Origin: Streptobacillus moniliformis DSM 12112
Lineage (GTDB): Bacteria; Fusobacteriota; Fusobacteriia; Fusobacteriales; Leptotrichiaceae
Direction: 5' to 3'
DNA length: 64,000 bases
NCBI RefSeq assembly: GCF_000024565.1
Contig: NC_013515.1
Location: forward strand, 620,001-684,000
Shown: one piece after another, positions 36,016 through 45,567 of the stretch
Layout of the letters: each line of letters opens with the position of its first letter
How positions within the stretch are numbered: position 1 is the first letter of the stretch
The notes under the pieces: generated by a model
Told to the model about the DNA's origin: nothing
The model's input: only the letters and a program-made list of their open reading frames with translations
Database searches by the model: none
Program-made: the position numbers and the translations under genes

Positions 36016-37377
36016 ATGAGTAGAAAATATTTTGGAACTGATGGAATAAGAGGAGAAGCAAATAAGGATTTAAGTATTGATTTGGTTACAAACTTAGGAT
36101 TAGCATTAGGATATTATTTAAGAAAAGATAAAGAAGAAAATGAAAAAACTAAAGTAATACTTGGTACAGATACAAGAATTTCTGGATATATGATAAGATC
36201 AGCACTTTCAGCAGGATTAACAGCTATGGGAGTTAATGTAGATTTTGTTGGAGTTTTACCTACTCCAGGGGTTAGTTTTTTAACTAGAACTTTAAATGCT
36301 GATGCAGGTATTATGATTTCAGCTTCTCATAATCCAATTAAAGATAATGGAATAAAAATATTTTCAAATACTGGATTTAAATTAAGTGATAATGATGAAT
36401 TACAAATAGAAGAATTAATGGAAAATAGAGAAAAATTAATGGAAAATCTAGTTCATGGTGAAAAACTAGGTAGATTTATCTTTATAGAAGATTATTTAAG
36501 AATGTATAGAAAATTTTTACAAACTACTGTTAAAAATGATTTTAAGGGATATAAGGTAGTTATAGATACTGCAAATGGTGCAGCATATAGAGTAGCTGCT
36601 AAGGTTTTACAGAATTTAGGAGCAGAAGTTCAGGTTATTAATAATATACCTACAGGTAAAAACATTAATGTTGATTGTGGTTCTACAAATCCTGAAAAAC
36701 TATGTAAAGCTGTAAAATTATTTAATGCTAATATAGGAATAGCATATGATGGAGATGCAGATAGGTTAATAGTTGTAGATGAAGAGGGAGAAATATTAGA
36801 TGGAGATATAATAGTTTCTATACTTGCTCTTAATTTACAAAAAAAAGACATGCTTAATTCTAATAAAGTTGTGATGACAGTTTTATCAAATATGGGTGTT
36901 GAAAAATATCTTGAAGATCATGGTATTAGAATGATAAGAGCAAATGTTGGAGATAGATATGTTTTAGAAAAAATGAGAAAATTAGGATTAAATCTAGGTG
37001 GAGAACAATCGGGACATGTAATAATGTTAGATTATAACACAACTGGGGATGGGGTATTAAGTAGCATTCAATTAATGCAAGCATTTATTGAATCTGGTAA
37101 AAAATTAAGTGGACTTAGAAAAGAAATTAAATTATGGCCACAGGCTATGATAAATGTACCAGTTTTAAAAGAAAAAAAGAAAAATTGGGATAAAAATCAA
37201 AATTTAATTAATTATATAAATGAAAAAGAAGAAGAAATATTAGGAGAAGGTAGAATTTTAGTTAGACCTTCTGGAACAGAGAATTTAATAAGGGTAATGG
37301 TTGAAGCAAGAACTAAAGAAACTATGGAAAGAATATTAAATGAAATAGTAGAAAAAGTTAAGGAAGAATTAGCATGA
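36016..37377 (+). CDS. glmM: Phosphoglucosamine mutase
   Basis: The 453-residue product begins MSRKYFGTDGIRGEAN and has the phosphoserine loop GIMISASHNPIKDNGIKIF (about 96-114), the metal-binding AYDGDADRLIVVDE, the sugar loop LGGEQSGHVI and the phosphate-binding RPSGTENLIRVMVEA. It converts glucosamine 6-phosphate to glucosamine 1-phosphate for peptidoglycan and lipopolysaccharide. GGAAGGA lies 5 bases before ATG 36016. The stop overlaps the next start (ATGA). Confidence 0.96.
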   Translation: MSRKYFGTDGIRGEANKDLSIDLVTNLGLALGYYLRKDKEENEKTKVILGTDTRISGYMIRSALSAGLTAMGVNVDFVGVLPTPGVSFLTRTLNADAGIMISASHNPIKDNGIKIFSNTGFKLSDNDELQIEELMENREKLMENLVHGEKLGRFIFIEDYLRMYRKFLQTTVKNDFKGYKVVIDTANGAAYRVAAKVLQNLGAEVQVINNIPTGKNINVDCGSTNPEKLCKAVKLFNANIGIAYDGDADRLIVVDEEGEILDGDIIVSILALNLQKKDMLNSNKVVMTVLSNMGVEKYLEDHGIRMIRANVGDRYVLEKMRKLGLNLGGEQSGHVIMLDYNTTGDGVLSSIQLMQAFIESGKKLSGLRKEIKLWPQAMINVPVLKEKKKNWDKNQNLINYINEKEEEILGEGRILVRPSGTENLIRVMVEARTKETMERILNEIVEKVKEELA

Positions 37378-38082
37378 AACATAAGAAATTCGCACAGATA
37401 TATGATGAATTTATGAACTTTGTTGATTATAAATCATGGTTTAAATTTTTTAAAATCATTTTCAAAAGGAAATAAGTTAAAAGTGCTAGATTTAGGTTGT
37501 GGTACAGGAACTATAGCATCAATGTTTTCTAAAGAAGGTCATGATGTAGTTGCAGTTGATATTTCAAGTGATATGATAGAAATTGCACAGTCTAAATACG
37601 AAGATTTAAATATAAAGTTTTTAGTTGGAGATATTACTAAAGAGCAATTTGGAAATGACTATGATTTAATTATGTGTAATTTTGACACTGTAAATTATTT
37701 TGATGATTTGAGTTCTTTTAAGTCTTTTTTGAAAAATGTAAAATTAATTTTAAAAAATAACGGTATTTTTATATTTGACATAGTAGAAGAGGGAATATTT
37801 GATGAAATGTTTGAAAATGATTTATTTATTGATGAAACTGATGAATACTTATGTATAATGAGGCATGAAAAAATCAAAAAATTTAAACATTTAGTTGAAA
37901 TGACAATATTTGTAAAAGAAGATGAAAATTTATATAGAAAATATTCGGAAATACATAATAAAATAATATATGATACTGATTTAGTGTTGGACACTTTAAA
38001 AGTAGAAGGATTTAAATTATATGATAGTGCAAGAAATTCTGAATATGGTGAATCAAGACTATTTTTAGTATGTAAGAAGTAG
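37374..38082 (+). pseudogene. SAM-dependent class I methyltransferase, frameshift near start
   Basis: ATG 37374 overlaps the glmM stop and opens with KHKKFAQIYDEFMNFVDYKSWF, the usual start of YcgJ-like methyltransferases. The frame stops at 37473. Removing one T from T6 at 37446-37451 joins it to the long frame with KVLDLGCGTGTIASMF (SAM motif I), VAVDISSDMIEIAQ and CNFDTVNYFDD. The repaired protein would be about 235 residues; the substrate is unknown. Without repair, only a start at TTG 37420 could give most of the enzyme. Confidence 0.78.
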
Positions 38083-38089
38083 GTGTATT

Positions 38090-38500
38090 ATGAAAAATAT
38101 AGAAGACATGAAAGAATTTGAATTTAGTGAATTATTATCTAAAACTAAATTTAATTCTACTACTGAAGAATCAAATAGTAATAAAAGAATAGATGAAGAT
38201 GGAGATGAGATTAGAGAAGAATTTCTTGAAGAGGTTAAAGTAGAAAGAGATTCAAAATTACATAGATATATATCTTTTGCTACAGGGTTTGTATACACTA
38301 TTTTATCCCCACTTATTTTACTTTTGGGTATATATTTTGCAGCTGAAAATATCTTTTTGTTTAAAAGGAACAACTTAGTTATTATTTTACTTATATTAAT
38401 TGGAATTTTAACTGGGTATTGGACTTTGTATAAAGATATTAAAAAGATTACAGCTAAAAGGGAGAGAAAAAATGGAAATAAAAATAAAGAAATTAAATAG
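38090..38500 (+). CDS. Small two-helix membrane protein, AtpZ/AtpI-like at best
   Basis: The 136-residue product has a charged N-terminal half (about 1-60) and two membrane helices (about 64-84 and 93-112) followed by a Lys/Arg-rich tail. The segment LGIYFAAENI, then the helix ending GILTGYWTLYKDIKK, resembles AtpZ/AtpI-type helpers of ATP synthase, but no atp genes are near, so this is weak. It overlaps dut by 29 bases. Confidence 0.5.
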   Translation: MKNIEDMKEFEFSELLSKTKFNSTTEESNSNKRIDEDGDEIREEFLEEVKVERDSKLHRYISFATGFVYTILSPLILLLGIYFAAENIFLFKRNNLVIILLILIGILTGYWTLYKDIKKITAKRERKNGNKNKEIK

Positions 38501-38909
38501 TAATGCAATTATTCCAACATATGGAACTGAATTTTCAGCAGGTGCAGATTTATACTCATGTATGGATGAAGATTTATTAATTAAAAGTGGAGAAACAGTT
38601 ATGATTAAAACTGGGATTTCACTTGAAATACCAGAAGGATTAGTAGGATTAGTATATGCTCGTAGTGGACTGGCATATAAAAAGGGGATTGCTCCTTCAA
38701 ATAAAGTTGGCGTAATAGATAGTGATTATAGGGGAGAGATAATGGTTGCCCTGCATAATCATAGTAAAGAAGATTATGTGATTGAAAGATTCGAAAGAAT
38801 AGCTCAACTTGTAATTACTCCATATATTAAGGCTGATTTTATAGAAACAGAAACATTAAATGACACTTTAAGAGATAAAGGTGGGTTTGGAAGTACAGGT
38901 AAAAAGTAA
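38472..38909 (+). CDS. dut: dUTP diphosphatase
   Basis: The 145-residue product has all five dUTPase motifs: FSAGADLYS, YARSGLAYKKGIA, GVIDSDYRGEI, ERIAQLVI and the flexible C-terminal GGFGSTGKK loop. The trimeric enzyme splits dUTP to dUMP and pyrophosphate, which keeps uracil out of DNA. GAGAG before ATG 38472 is a weak ribosome site; the overlap with the previous gene suggests coupled translation. Confidence 0.95.
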   Translation: MEIKIKKLNSNAIIPTYGTEFSAGADLYSCMDEDLLIKSGETVMIKTGISLEIPEGLVGLVYARSGLAYKKGIAPSNKVGVIDSDYRGEIMVALHNHSKEDYVIERFERIAQLVITPYIKADFIETETLNDTLRDKGGFGSTGKK

Positions 38910-38912
38910 ATA

Positions 38913-38936
38913 AACTATACTTAGGTATAGTTTTTT
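38913..38936 (+). terminator. Terminator after dut
   Basis: An 8-bp stem (aactatac/gtatagtt, loop ttag) followed by T6 lies 3 bases after the stop codon. Confidence 0.92.
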
Positions 38937-38956
38937 GCATATGTAAGGAGTAAATT

Positions 38957-39670
38957 ATGGAAAAATATATTGTCGATGTTGCTGGTATGAAAATTGAGCA
39001 AATAAAAGGATTACAGTCTTTTACACTTGATTCTCTGTTGATTGCTGATTATGTTAATATAAATAGGAAATCTAAAAAACTTCTTGAAATAGGTTCAGGA
39101 TTTGGAATAATTTCCATGATACTTAGAAAAAGAACATTAGCTGAAATTACAGGTGTAGAAATTAATTATGATGCATATAATATATCTTTAGAAAATTTGA
39201 AGAATAATAATATAGATAATATTTTTTTTATAAACGAAGATATATTAAATTATAGGAAATTTTTATCAGAGCAAACATATGATATTATAGTATCTAATCC
39301 ACCATATTTTACTCATAAAGATGAAAAACAATTAAAGAAAAATATTAATTTAAGAAATGCAAGAGTTGAAAGTACTTTAAGCATAAAAGAGATATTAAAT
39401 ATATCAACATATTTGTTAAAAAATAATGCAAGTCTTTATCTAATTTTTAGAACAGAAAGGCTTTCAGAAATAATAGAGTTATTAAAAGATAGTTGTCTTG
39501 AAGTTAAAAGAGTTAAACCTATATATACTAAAATTGATGATGATAAATCATTAATATGTATGGTAGAAATAGTTAAAGGTGCAAAAAGTGGTTTTATATT
39601 AGAAAAACCAATATATGTTTATAAAAGTGATGGTGAAAGAAGTGAATATATTGAAAAATTATATAGATAA
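38957..39670 (+). CDS. TrmN6-like tRNA1(Val) adenine-N6 methyltransferase
   Basis: The 237-residue product has SAM motif I LLEIGSGFGIISMIL and the base-flipping N6-adenine motif IVSNPPYF (about 113-120). TLDSLLIADYVN near the start and the total length match the YfiC/TrmN6 group, which modifies A37 of tRNA-Val. The 3' end overlaps uppS by about 20 bases. Confidence 0.85.
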   Translation: MEKYIVDVAGMKIEQIKGLQSFTLDSLLIADYVNINRKSKKLLEIGSGFGIISMILRKRTLAEITGVEINYDAYNISLENLKNNNIDNIFFINEDILNYRKFLSEQTYDIIVSNPPYFTHKDEKQLKKNINLRNARVESTLSIKEILNISTYLLKNNASLYLIFRTERLSEIIELLKDSCLEVKRVKPIYTKIDDDKSLICMVEIVKGAKSGFILEKPIYVYKSDGERSEYIEKLYR

Positions 39671-40349
39671 ATTTCCTAAACATATTGGAATAATAATGGA
39701 TGGAAATGGTAGGTGGGCTAAACAAAGAAATTTGGCAAGAACAGAGGGGCATAAGGCTGGTGCAAATAAATTAGAAGAAATAATAGAATGTATTATGGAT
39801 TTAGATATAAAATATTTAACAGTTTATGCTTTTTCTACTGAAAACTGGAAAAGACCAAAACTTGAAGTAACAGCTATTATGAAACTATTTACAAAATACC
39901 TTAAGATTAATGAAGAAAAATTTATGAAAGAAAAAATTAGAGTATGTATTAGTGGTAGTAGATCTAATTTATCTTCATCACTTATAAAACAAATTGAATA
40001 TATTGAAAATTTAACAAAAGACAATGATAAATTGGTGCTAAATATAGCATTTAATTATGGAGGTAGATTAGAAATTATAGATGCTTTAAAAAAAGTTGTA
40101 GCTAAGAATTTAGAGATAAATGAAAATAATATTTCAAATAATATGTATAACAGTTTTATACCTGATGTTGATTTAGTTATTAGAACAGGTAATGACTTTA
40201 GAATAAGTAATTTTTTACTTTGGCAAATAGCTTATTCAGAAATATATGTAAGTGAATTACTATGGCCTGATTTCACTAAAGAAGAACTACATAAATCAAT
40301 ATTTTCATTTATAAATAGAGAAAGAAGATTTGGAGGGATAAAATGTTAA
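39651..40349 (+). CDS. uppS: Undecaprenyl diphosphate synthase
   Basis: The product is about 232 residues. It has HIGIIMDGNGRWAKQR (catalytic Asp), GHKAG, YAFSTENWKRP, LNIAFNYGGRLEI, DLVIRTGNDFRISNFLLWQIAYSEIYV and a closing LWPDF region. It extends farnesyl diphosphate with isopentenyl units to the C55 lipid carrier of cell-wall synthesis. No ATG fits well; TTG 39651 gives the usual length, with GTG 39642 and ATG 39630 as alternatives. It overlaps cdsA by 7 bases. Confidence 0.92.
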   Translation: MKNYIDKFPKHIGIIMDGNGRWAKQRNLARTEGHKAGANKLEEIIECIMDLDIKYLTVYAFSTENWKRPKLEVTAIMKLFTKYLKINEEKFMKEKIRVCISGSRSNLSSSLIKQIEYIENLTKDNDKLVLNIAFNYGGRLEIIDALKKVVAKNLEINENNISNNMYNSFIPDVDLVIRTGNDFRISNFLLWQIAYSEIYVSELLWPDFTKEELHKSIFSFINRERRFGGIKC

Positions 40350-41263
40350 GCAGATTATTTGTTATAGTACTAGCACTACCTTTATTAATATATATTTTAC
40401 TTTCTGGTGAAGTATCATTTTTAGTATTTAATGTAGTTGTAATAGCAATAGCATTGCATGAATTTTATACTATACTTAAAAATAAAGGAAATATTGTATA
40501 TTATAAAACGGGAATATTAATAGGAATGTTTTTACCTATTTTCATATATTATAGAGAAGACATTAGTTTTTTCTTTAGATATATAAAAATATTAAATAAA
40601 GAAAATATTATATTTGATGTTGGAGGATATATCATTTTTGCTACATTACTTATAGCGATTATACAAATATTATCATCAAGAATTAAAAACTCTACTAATG
40701 AACTGATGTTGACATTATTCGGTATAATTTATATACCTTTATTTAGTTCATATATGGTATCTATTAGAGAAGGTCTTAATAATGGTAGAATTATATTACT
40801 ATATTCATTTTTTAGTATATGGGCAGCAGATACATTTGCATATATAGTTGGTAAGTTATTTGGAGGTAAAATATTCAAGAAAAGATTATCTGAAAAAATA
40901 AGCCCTAAAAAATCTATAGAGGGTTTTTTTGGAGGGATTTTAGGAGTGTTTATTGTAGGTCTTTATTTTGAATATATATATAACGTTTTAGTGAATATAT
41001 TATCATATTTTAAAATATTAACTTATGTTGAAAAAATTGATAAAGTACTTATTTCTCAAAATGTAATTAAGTTATTTATTTTATCTATATTAATAGCTAT
41101 ATTTTCAGTGTTAGGGGATTTATTTGAATCTAAATTTAAAAGAGAATTTGGAGTTAAAGATAGTGGTAGAATATTAATGGGACATGGAGGTTTTTTAGAT
41201 AGATTTGATAGTGCCTTATTTGTACTACCTATAGTTTATTATTTTATTAAGTATTTTATTTAG
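40343..41263 (+). CDS. cdsA: Phosphatidate cytidylyltransferase
   Basis: The 306-residue product has about eight membrane helices and the CdsA signature near its end: LGDLFESKFKREFGVKDSG, then HGGFLDRFDSALF. An ADTFAYIVGKLFGGK stretch stands in the middle. It makes CDP-diacylglycerol at the inner membrane from the phosphatidate supplied by the PlsY route. It follows uppS with overlap, a common pair. Confidence 0.94.
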   Translation: MLSRLFVIVLALPLLIYILLSGEVSFLVFNVVVIAIALHEFYTILKNKGNIVYYKTGILIGMFLPIFIYYREDISFFFRYIKILNKENIIFDVGGYIIFATLLIAIIQILSSRIKNSTNELMLTLFGIIYIPLFSSYMVSIREGLNNGRIILLYSFFSIWAADTFAYIVGKLFGGKIFKKRLSEKISPKKSIEGFFGGILGVFIVGLYFEYIYNVLVNILSYFKILTYVEKIDKVLISQNVIKLFILSILIAIFSVLGDLFESKFKREFGVKDSGRILMGHGGFLDRFDSALFVLPIVYYFIKYFI

Positions 41264-41272
41264 GAGTAAATG

Positions 41273-42673
41273 ATGAGCAAAAATTTTATAGTAGAAATAT
41301 ATTTTAAAGATGATATAGAAATTGAAAATATTAGATATGATGAAATTAATGATTTCCTAGATAAAAACTGTAAAATTATAAAAAAGGATTATATTTTTTA
41401 TGAAAATGTTAAAATAGAACAGTATAATCCATTTAAACTATATTCATATATCAAATATGAAGTTGCAAACTTTGATAAGAATATAAATACGCAACTTAGC
41501 TTATTTTCTGAAATAAAATTAGTAAAATCTAAAACTAAATTAAGTAATGAGGAAAAAAATAATATTAATGTTTCTATAGAACAAATAAATAATATAATAG
41601 AAAAGATTGATGATATTTATTTTATAAGAAAAAGTTTAAGTAAATTTACTAAATATATAGATGATAAGAAGAAAAATGATTTTTTAAATGAATTAAAATT
41701 GTTATCTAGTTTAAAATACGATTTAAAACGTGAAACATTTTCTTTAAGAATAATAGATATTAAAAAAGAAATGAATGCAATAGAAAAAATAATAAAAGAA
41801 TACATTTCTTTATTAGGGCTAAATATAAAGTTTAGTATTAATCATAATGATATTAAAATAGATAAAACTATGTTTTATAAAATCAAAGAATCTTTAATTG
41901 ATGTGTTACATAATTCTGTTTTATCTTTTTTTGAAACTAAAAATTCAAATATTAATGTTAAAGAAGTATACACTTTAGAATTAAACTTAAAGCAAGAAAA
42001 ATATAATTTAATTATTGAAGTTGTTGAAAAAGGTAATAGTTTAGATATTAATTATATATATAACAATGCACTTAAGGCAAATATATTAAATAGAAATGAA
42101 ACATATACTGATAAAGATATATTATTAAGTATATTAAATAAAAAATATATTAATGCCTTAGATGATTTAGATGAAAAAGAAAAAATAATGAATTTTATTA
42201 AGATAAATAATGTTATAGAAGAATTAGATGGAAAAATAGAAATATCACTTGTTGATGATATTATGAGATTTAACATTAATATACCATTTAAAATATTGTT
42301 TATTAATGGTTTTGTTTTTAGTGAAATGAATAAAACTTATGTTATAAATACTGAATATATAGTTGATACTTTTGAATTTGATAATAAAAACGTAAATAGT
42401 TTAAATGGGTATAATTATTATAAATACAAAAATAATAATATAGAATATATTAAATTACCTATAGAAAGCGAAGAAAAAGATAGATTGGGATTATTAATAA
42501 AAACAAATAATAAATATACAGTAATAGATGTAAATAGAAAACATGATTTTGAAGATATTTTCTTTAATAAAGATGAAAAATCAAAAATATATATGGGAGA
42601 AGTTCTTTTAAGAACTGTTAAAAAAGCAAAAATATTAAATATAGAAAGCATAATTGATATGTTGAAAGGTTAA
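41273..42673 (+). CDS. Degenerate CheA-like protein (dimer, ATPase-like and CheW-like domains)
   Basis: The product is about 466 residues, and its order follows CheA. A small alpha/beta N-terminal part (1-80) precedes a P3-like helical hairpin (about 95-185) with FSLRIIDIKKEMNAIEKIIKEYISLLG, as in CheA RMVPI-x-FNRFPR-x-VRDLA. A P4-like part (about 200-340) has LIDVLHNSVLSF where CheA has LVHLIRNAIDHG, IIEVVEKGNSLD where CheA has the DDGxGID box, and VIEELDGKIEISLVDD. A CheW-like end (345-467) begins FKILFINGFVF. The ATP box is eroded and no phospho-His domain is present. ATG 41273 suits the AGGAG site better than 41270. Confidence 0.68.
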   Translation: MSKNFIVEIYFKDDIEIENIRYDEINDFLDKNCKIIKKDYIFYENVKIEQYNPFKLYSYIKYEVANFDKNINTQLSLFSEIKLVKSKTKLSNEEKNNINVSIEQINNIIEKIDDIYFIRKSLSKFTKYIDDKKKNDFLNELKLLSSLKYDLKRETFSLRIIDIKKEMNAIEKIIKEYISLLGLNIKFSINHNDIKIDKTMFYKIKESLIDVLHNSVLSFFETKNSNINVKEVYTLELNLKQEKYNLIIEVVEKGNSLDINYIYNNALKANILNRNETYTDKDILLSILNKKYINALDDLDEKEKIMNFIKINNVIEELDGKIEISLVDDIMRFNINIPFKILFINGFVFSEMNKTYVINTEYIVDTFEFDNKNVNSLNGYNYYKYKNNNIEYIKLPIESEEKDRLGLLIKTNNKYTVIDVNRKHDFEDIFFNKDEKSKIYMGEVLLRTVKKAKILNIESIIDMLKG

Positions 42674-42674
42674 T

Positions 42675-43736
42675 ATGAAAATTAAATATATAAAAGAAAT
42701 TTTAGATAAAATTAATCAAATAGAAAAAATATTAGTACAAATTCAAACTCCAAAAGAAGAAGAATTTGCATATTTAACTAAAATTATTAATGAAGTTGAA
42801 AATAAGATATATTTTTTAGGTAATAATGAAGATATTGATGTAGCTTCTACATTAAAAAAAGTATTTGTATATATTGAAAGATATCCTTATCAGTTTTTTA
42901 TATTTAAGCATTTAATTTTTGAAATATTATTAAATTTTGAATCACTTTATAATTTATATAACACTAATGATATAGAAAAAATAAAAGGTTTAAGAGATAA
43001 ATTAAATGTTAATATATTTGATTTAAAAAAAGAATTTGAAATAATAAATAAGAATAAAAATTATTATTATATTAATTTTACTTTAGATAGAAACATACCT
43101 TATTTTTATCTTTCAAGACGTAATATTTTATCAAGATTAAAAGAATATGGTAAGCCATATAACTATATTCCATTATCACTTGATGATGATAGATATACAT
43201 ACTTTATACTTGATTTTAAAATAGAAAATAATATAGATGTTTTATCATTACTTGAAGAAATTAAAAATGATGATGAAGCTATACTTGATTATAAGATAAA
43301 TAAACTTGAAAATCATAAAAATATATATAATGTTAAACTTTATTTAGATAAAACAAATAATGAAACATATATAAATATTTCAGAAAAAATTAATAAAGAA
43401 ATTTTACTTGATATTATACATTATGAAAATATGTATGATATTTATTTATATGCTAAAAATCAATTAGAAATACTTAATATTATCAATTCTATTAATAATG
43501 AAAAAATATATTTTGTGTTATCTAAAAATATTAACAATAGAGAAACAAAAGGTATAGCAGTAAATGGTATTAATGTAAATAATGTGGAAAAAATTAGAAA
43601 ATTAATTTCTATAACTATGCTTGATAAAAAAATTTTAGATATACTATACCGTGATTTTGTAGATTTTATTGGTAAACAATTTTTAGAATATTTGAAAGAA
43701 AATTATAATATAGAAAATGGGAAATACATAGTTTAA
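42675..43736 (+). CDS. Unknown protein, possibly CheA P1/P2-like partner
   Basis: The 353-residue product starts 1 base after the CheA-like gene. Its N-terminus (1-130) is a helical bundle of the size of an Hpt domain, but no clear phospho-accepting His motif is seen. Residues about 128-215 (KNYYYINFTLDRNIPYFYLS to about DYKINKLE) have the alternating strand-helix pattern of the spacer domain in large CheA proteins. I infer, with little certainty, that this gene and 41273 came from one split CheA. The C-terminal 140 residues match nothing I know. Confidence 0.5.
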   Translation: MKIKYIKEILDKINQIEKILVQIQTPKEEEFAYLTKIINEVENKIYFLGNNEDIDVASTLKKVFVYIERYPYQFFIFKHLIFEILLNFESLYNLYNTNDIEKIKGLRDKLNVNIFDLKKEFEIINKNKNYYYINFTLDRNIPYFYLSRRNILSRLKEYGKPYNYIPLSLDDDRYTYFILDFKIENNIDVLSLLEEIKNDDEAILDYKINKLENHKNIYNVKLYLDKTNNETYINISEKINKEILLDIIHYENMYDIYLYAKNQLEILNIINSINNEKIYFVLSKNINNRETKGIAVNGINVNNVEKIRKLISITMLDKKILDILYRDFVDFIGKQFLEYLKENYNIENGKYIV

Positions 43737-43750
43737 ACAGTGCAATTAAA

Positions 43751-43779
43751 TTGTATTTAACATATATTTATGGTATAAT
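43751..43779 (+). promoter_or_regulatory. Promoter of rph-rlmN-pbp operon
   Basis: TTGTAT and an extended -10 box TGGTATAAT (43771-43779) with 17-base spacing stand 24 bases before rph. Confidence 0.72.
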
Positions 43780-43802
43780 AATAAGAAAAAAAGAGGTAAT
43801 TA

Positions 43803-44498
43803 ATGAGAACTAATAATAGAAAAAATAATGAGTTAAGAGAGATAAAAATTACTAGAGAATATATAAAATACCCAGAAGGTTCAGTATTAATAGAATTTGG
43901 AAATACTAAGGTAATTTGTAATGTTACTGTAGAAGAAAAAGTACCACCTTTTCTTAAAAATTTAGGGCAAGGTTGGGTAACTGCTGAATATTCAATGTTG
44001 CCAAGAGCAACTAATACAAGAAATAAAAGGGAAGCAAGTCAAGGTAAATTAAGTGGTAGAACTATGGAGATACAAAGACTTATAGGAAGATCATTAAGGG
44101 CTGCACTTGATTTAAAAAAACTTGGAGAAAGAACACTAATAGTAGATTGTGATGTAATTCAAGCTGATGGAGGAACAAGAACAGCTTCAATAACAGGAGG
44201 ATATTTAGCTATGGAAATAGCTATTAATAAGTTAATATTATCAGGTTTATTAAATGAAAATCCTATCAGGGCAAAAGTTGCAGCTATAAGTGTAGGAAAG
44301 GTTAATAATGAATTATTTCTTGATTTAGAGTTTTATGAAGATTCACATGCTGATGTTGATATGAATATAGTTATGAATAGTAAGGGAGAATTTATAGAAA
44401 TACAGGGAACAGGTGAAGATACTACATTTACAAAACAAGAATTAGATAAATTTATTGAACTTGCAAGTTTAGGTTTTGAAAAATTATTTAAATTATAG
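43803..44498 (+). CDS. rph: Ribonuclease PH
   Basis: The 231-residue product has [24 protein letters not shown], then [54 protein letters not shown] and the end [20 protein letters not shown]. These are all RNase PH landmarks. The hexamer trims tRNA 3' ends by phosphorolysis. GAGG lies 6-9 bases before ATG 43803. It leads a three-gene operon with rlmN and a penicillin-binding protein. Confidence 0.96.
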   Translation: MRTNNRKNNELREIKITREYIKYPEGSVLIEFGNTKVICNVTVEEKVPPFLKNLGQGWVTAEYSMLPRATNTRNKREASQGKLSGRTMEIQRLIGRSLRAALDLKKLGERTLIVDCDVIQADGGTRTASITGGYLAMEIAINKLILSGLLNENPIRAKVAAISVGKVNNELFLDLEFYEDSHADVDMNIVMNSKGEFIEIQGTGEDTTFTKQELDKFIELASLGFEKLFKL

Positions 44499-44505
44499 GA
44501 GAAAA

Positions 44506-45567
44506 ATGGTTAAAATTGATATTCTGGATTTATCTTTAGATGAACTAGAAAAGATGTTTTTAGAGTTAGGTCTAAAAAAATTTAATGCCTTACAGGTTTA
44601 TCAATGGTTACATAAAAAATTGGTATTTAACTTTGATGAATTTTCAAATATTTCCAAAGAAACTAGAGAATTACTTAAGGAAAAATTTGAAATAGGAACA
44701 TTAAAATATGTTACACATCAGACATCAAAAGATAAAGAAACAGTAAAATTTCTATTTTCATTGCCTGGTAAAAAATTGATTGAATCAGTTTTACTAAAGT
44801 ATAAAAATAGATATAGTATATGTGTTTCATCTCAAGTTGGTTGTCCTTTAAAGTGTGATTTTTGTGCAACAGGTATGATGAAGTTTGAGAAAAATTTAAA
44901 AGCTTCAGAAATATTAATGCAGTTTTATTATTTACAAAATTATTTGAAAGAAAAAAATGATAAAATATCTAATGTTGTATACATGGGTATGGGAGAACCA
45001 TTTTTGAATTATGATGCAGTTAATAAATCTATAAATATACTTAATTCAAAAGAAGGACAAGCTTTTTCTAAAAGAAATTTCACTATTTCAACTTCTGGAT
45101 TAATTAATGAAATAGATAAATTTGTTGAAGATCAAAAACAAGTGGGACTTGCTATTTCATTACATAGTGTTAATGAAAAAAGAAGAAGTGAATTAATGCC
45201 TATTAATAAGATTAATCCACTAGATAAATTAAGGGAATCATTATTAAATTATCAAAATAAAACAAAGAATAGAATTACATTTGAATATATATTAATTGAT
45301 GATTTTAACTGTGAAAAAGAAGATGCTGTGGCATTAGTTAAATTTATGAGATCATTTAATCATTTAGTAAATTTAATTCCATATAATAAAGTAGCTGGGA
45401 AACCATATAAAACTCCAAGCTTACAAAAACAAAAAGAATTTTATAATCACCTATTATCACATAAGATAAATGTTACTCTTAGAGAAACTAAAGGTGAAGA
45501 TATTCAAGCTGCCTGTGGACAGCTTAAAGTGAAAAAAGAGGAGATTAATAATGAAGAAAGTAATTAA
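44506..45567 (+). CDS. rlmN: Dual-specificity 23S rRNA/tRNA adenine-C2 methyltransferase
   Basis: The 353-residue product is a radical SAM enzyme with the CX3CX2C cluster in GCPLKCDFCATGMMKF (about 111-126), VYMGMGEPFLNYD, ISTSGL, LAISLHSVNEKRRSELMP and the late catalytic Cys in DIQAACGQL. It methylates A2503 of 23S rRNA and A37 of some tRNAs. ATG 44506 follows an AGGAGAA site. It overlaps the next gene by 17 bases. Confidence 0.96.
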   Translation: MVKIDILDLSLDELEKMFLELGLKKFNALQVYQWLHKKLVFNFDEFSNISKETRELLKEKFEIGTLKYVTHQTSKDKETVKFLFSLPGKKLIESVLLKYKNRYSICVSSQVGCPLKCDFCATGMMKFEKNLKASEILMQFYYLQNYLKEKNDKISNVVYMGMGEPFLNYDAVNKSINILNSKEGQAFSKRNFTISTSGLINEIDKFVEDQKQVGLAISLHSVNEKRRSELMPINKINPLDKLRESLLNYQNKTKNRITFEYILIDDFNCEKEDAVALVKFMRSFNHLVNLIPYNKVAGKPYKTPSLQKQKEFYNHLLSHKINVTLRETKGEDIQAACGQLKVKKEEINNEESN

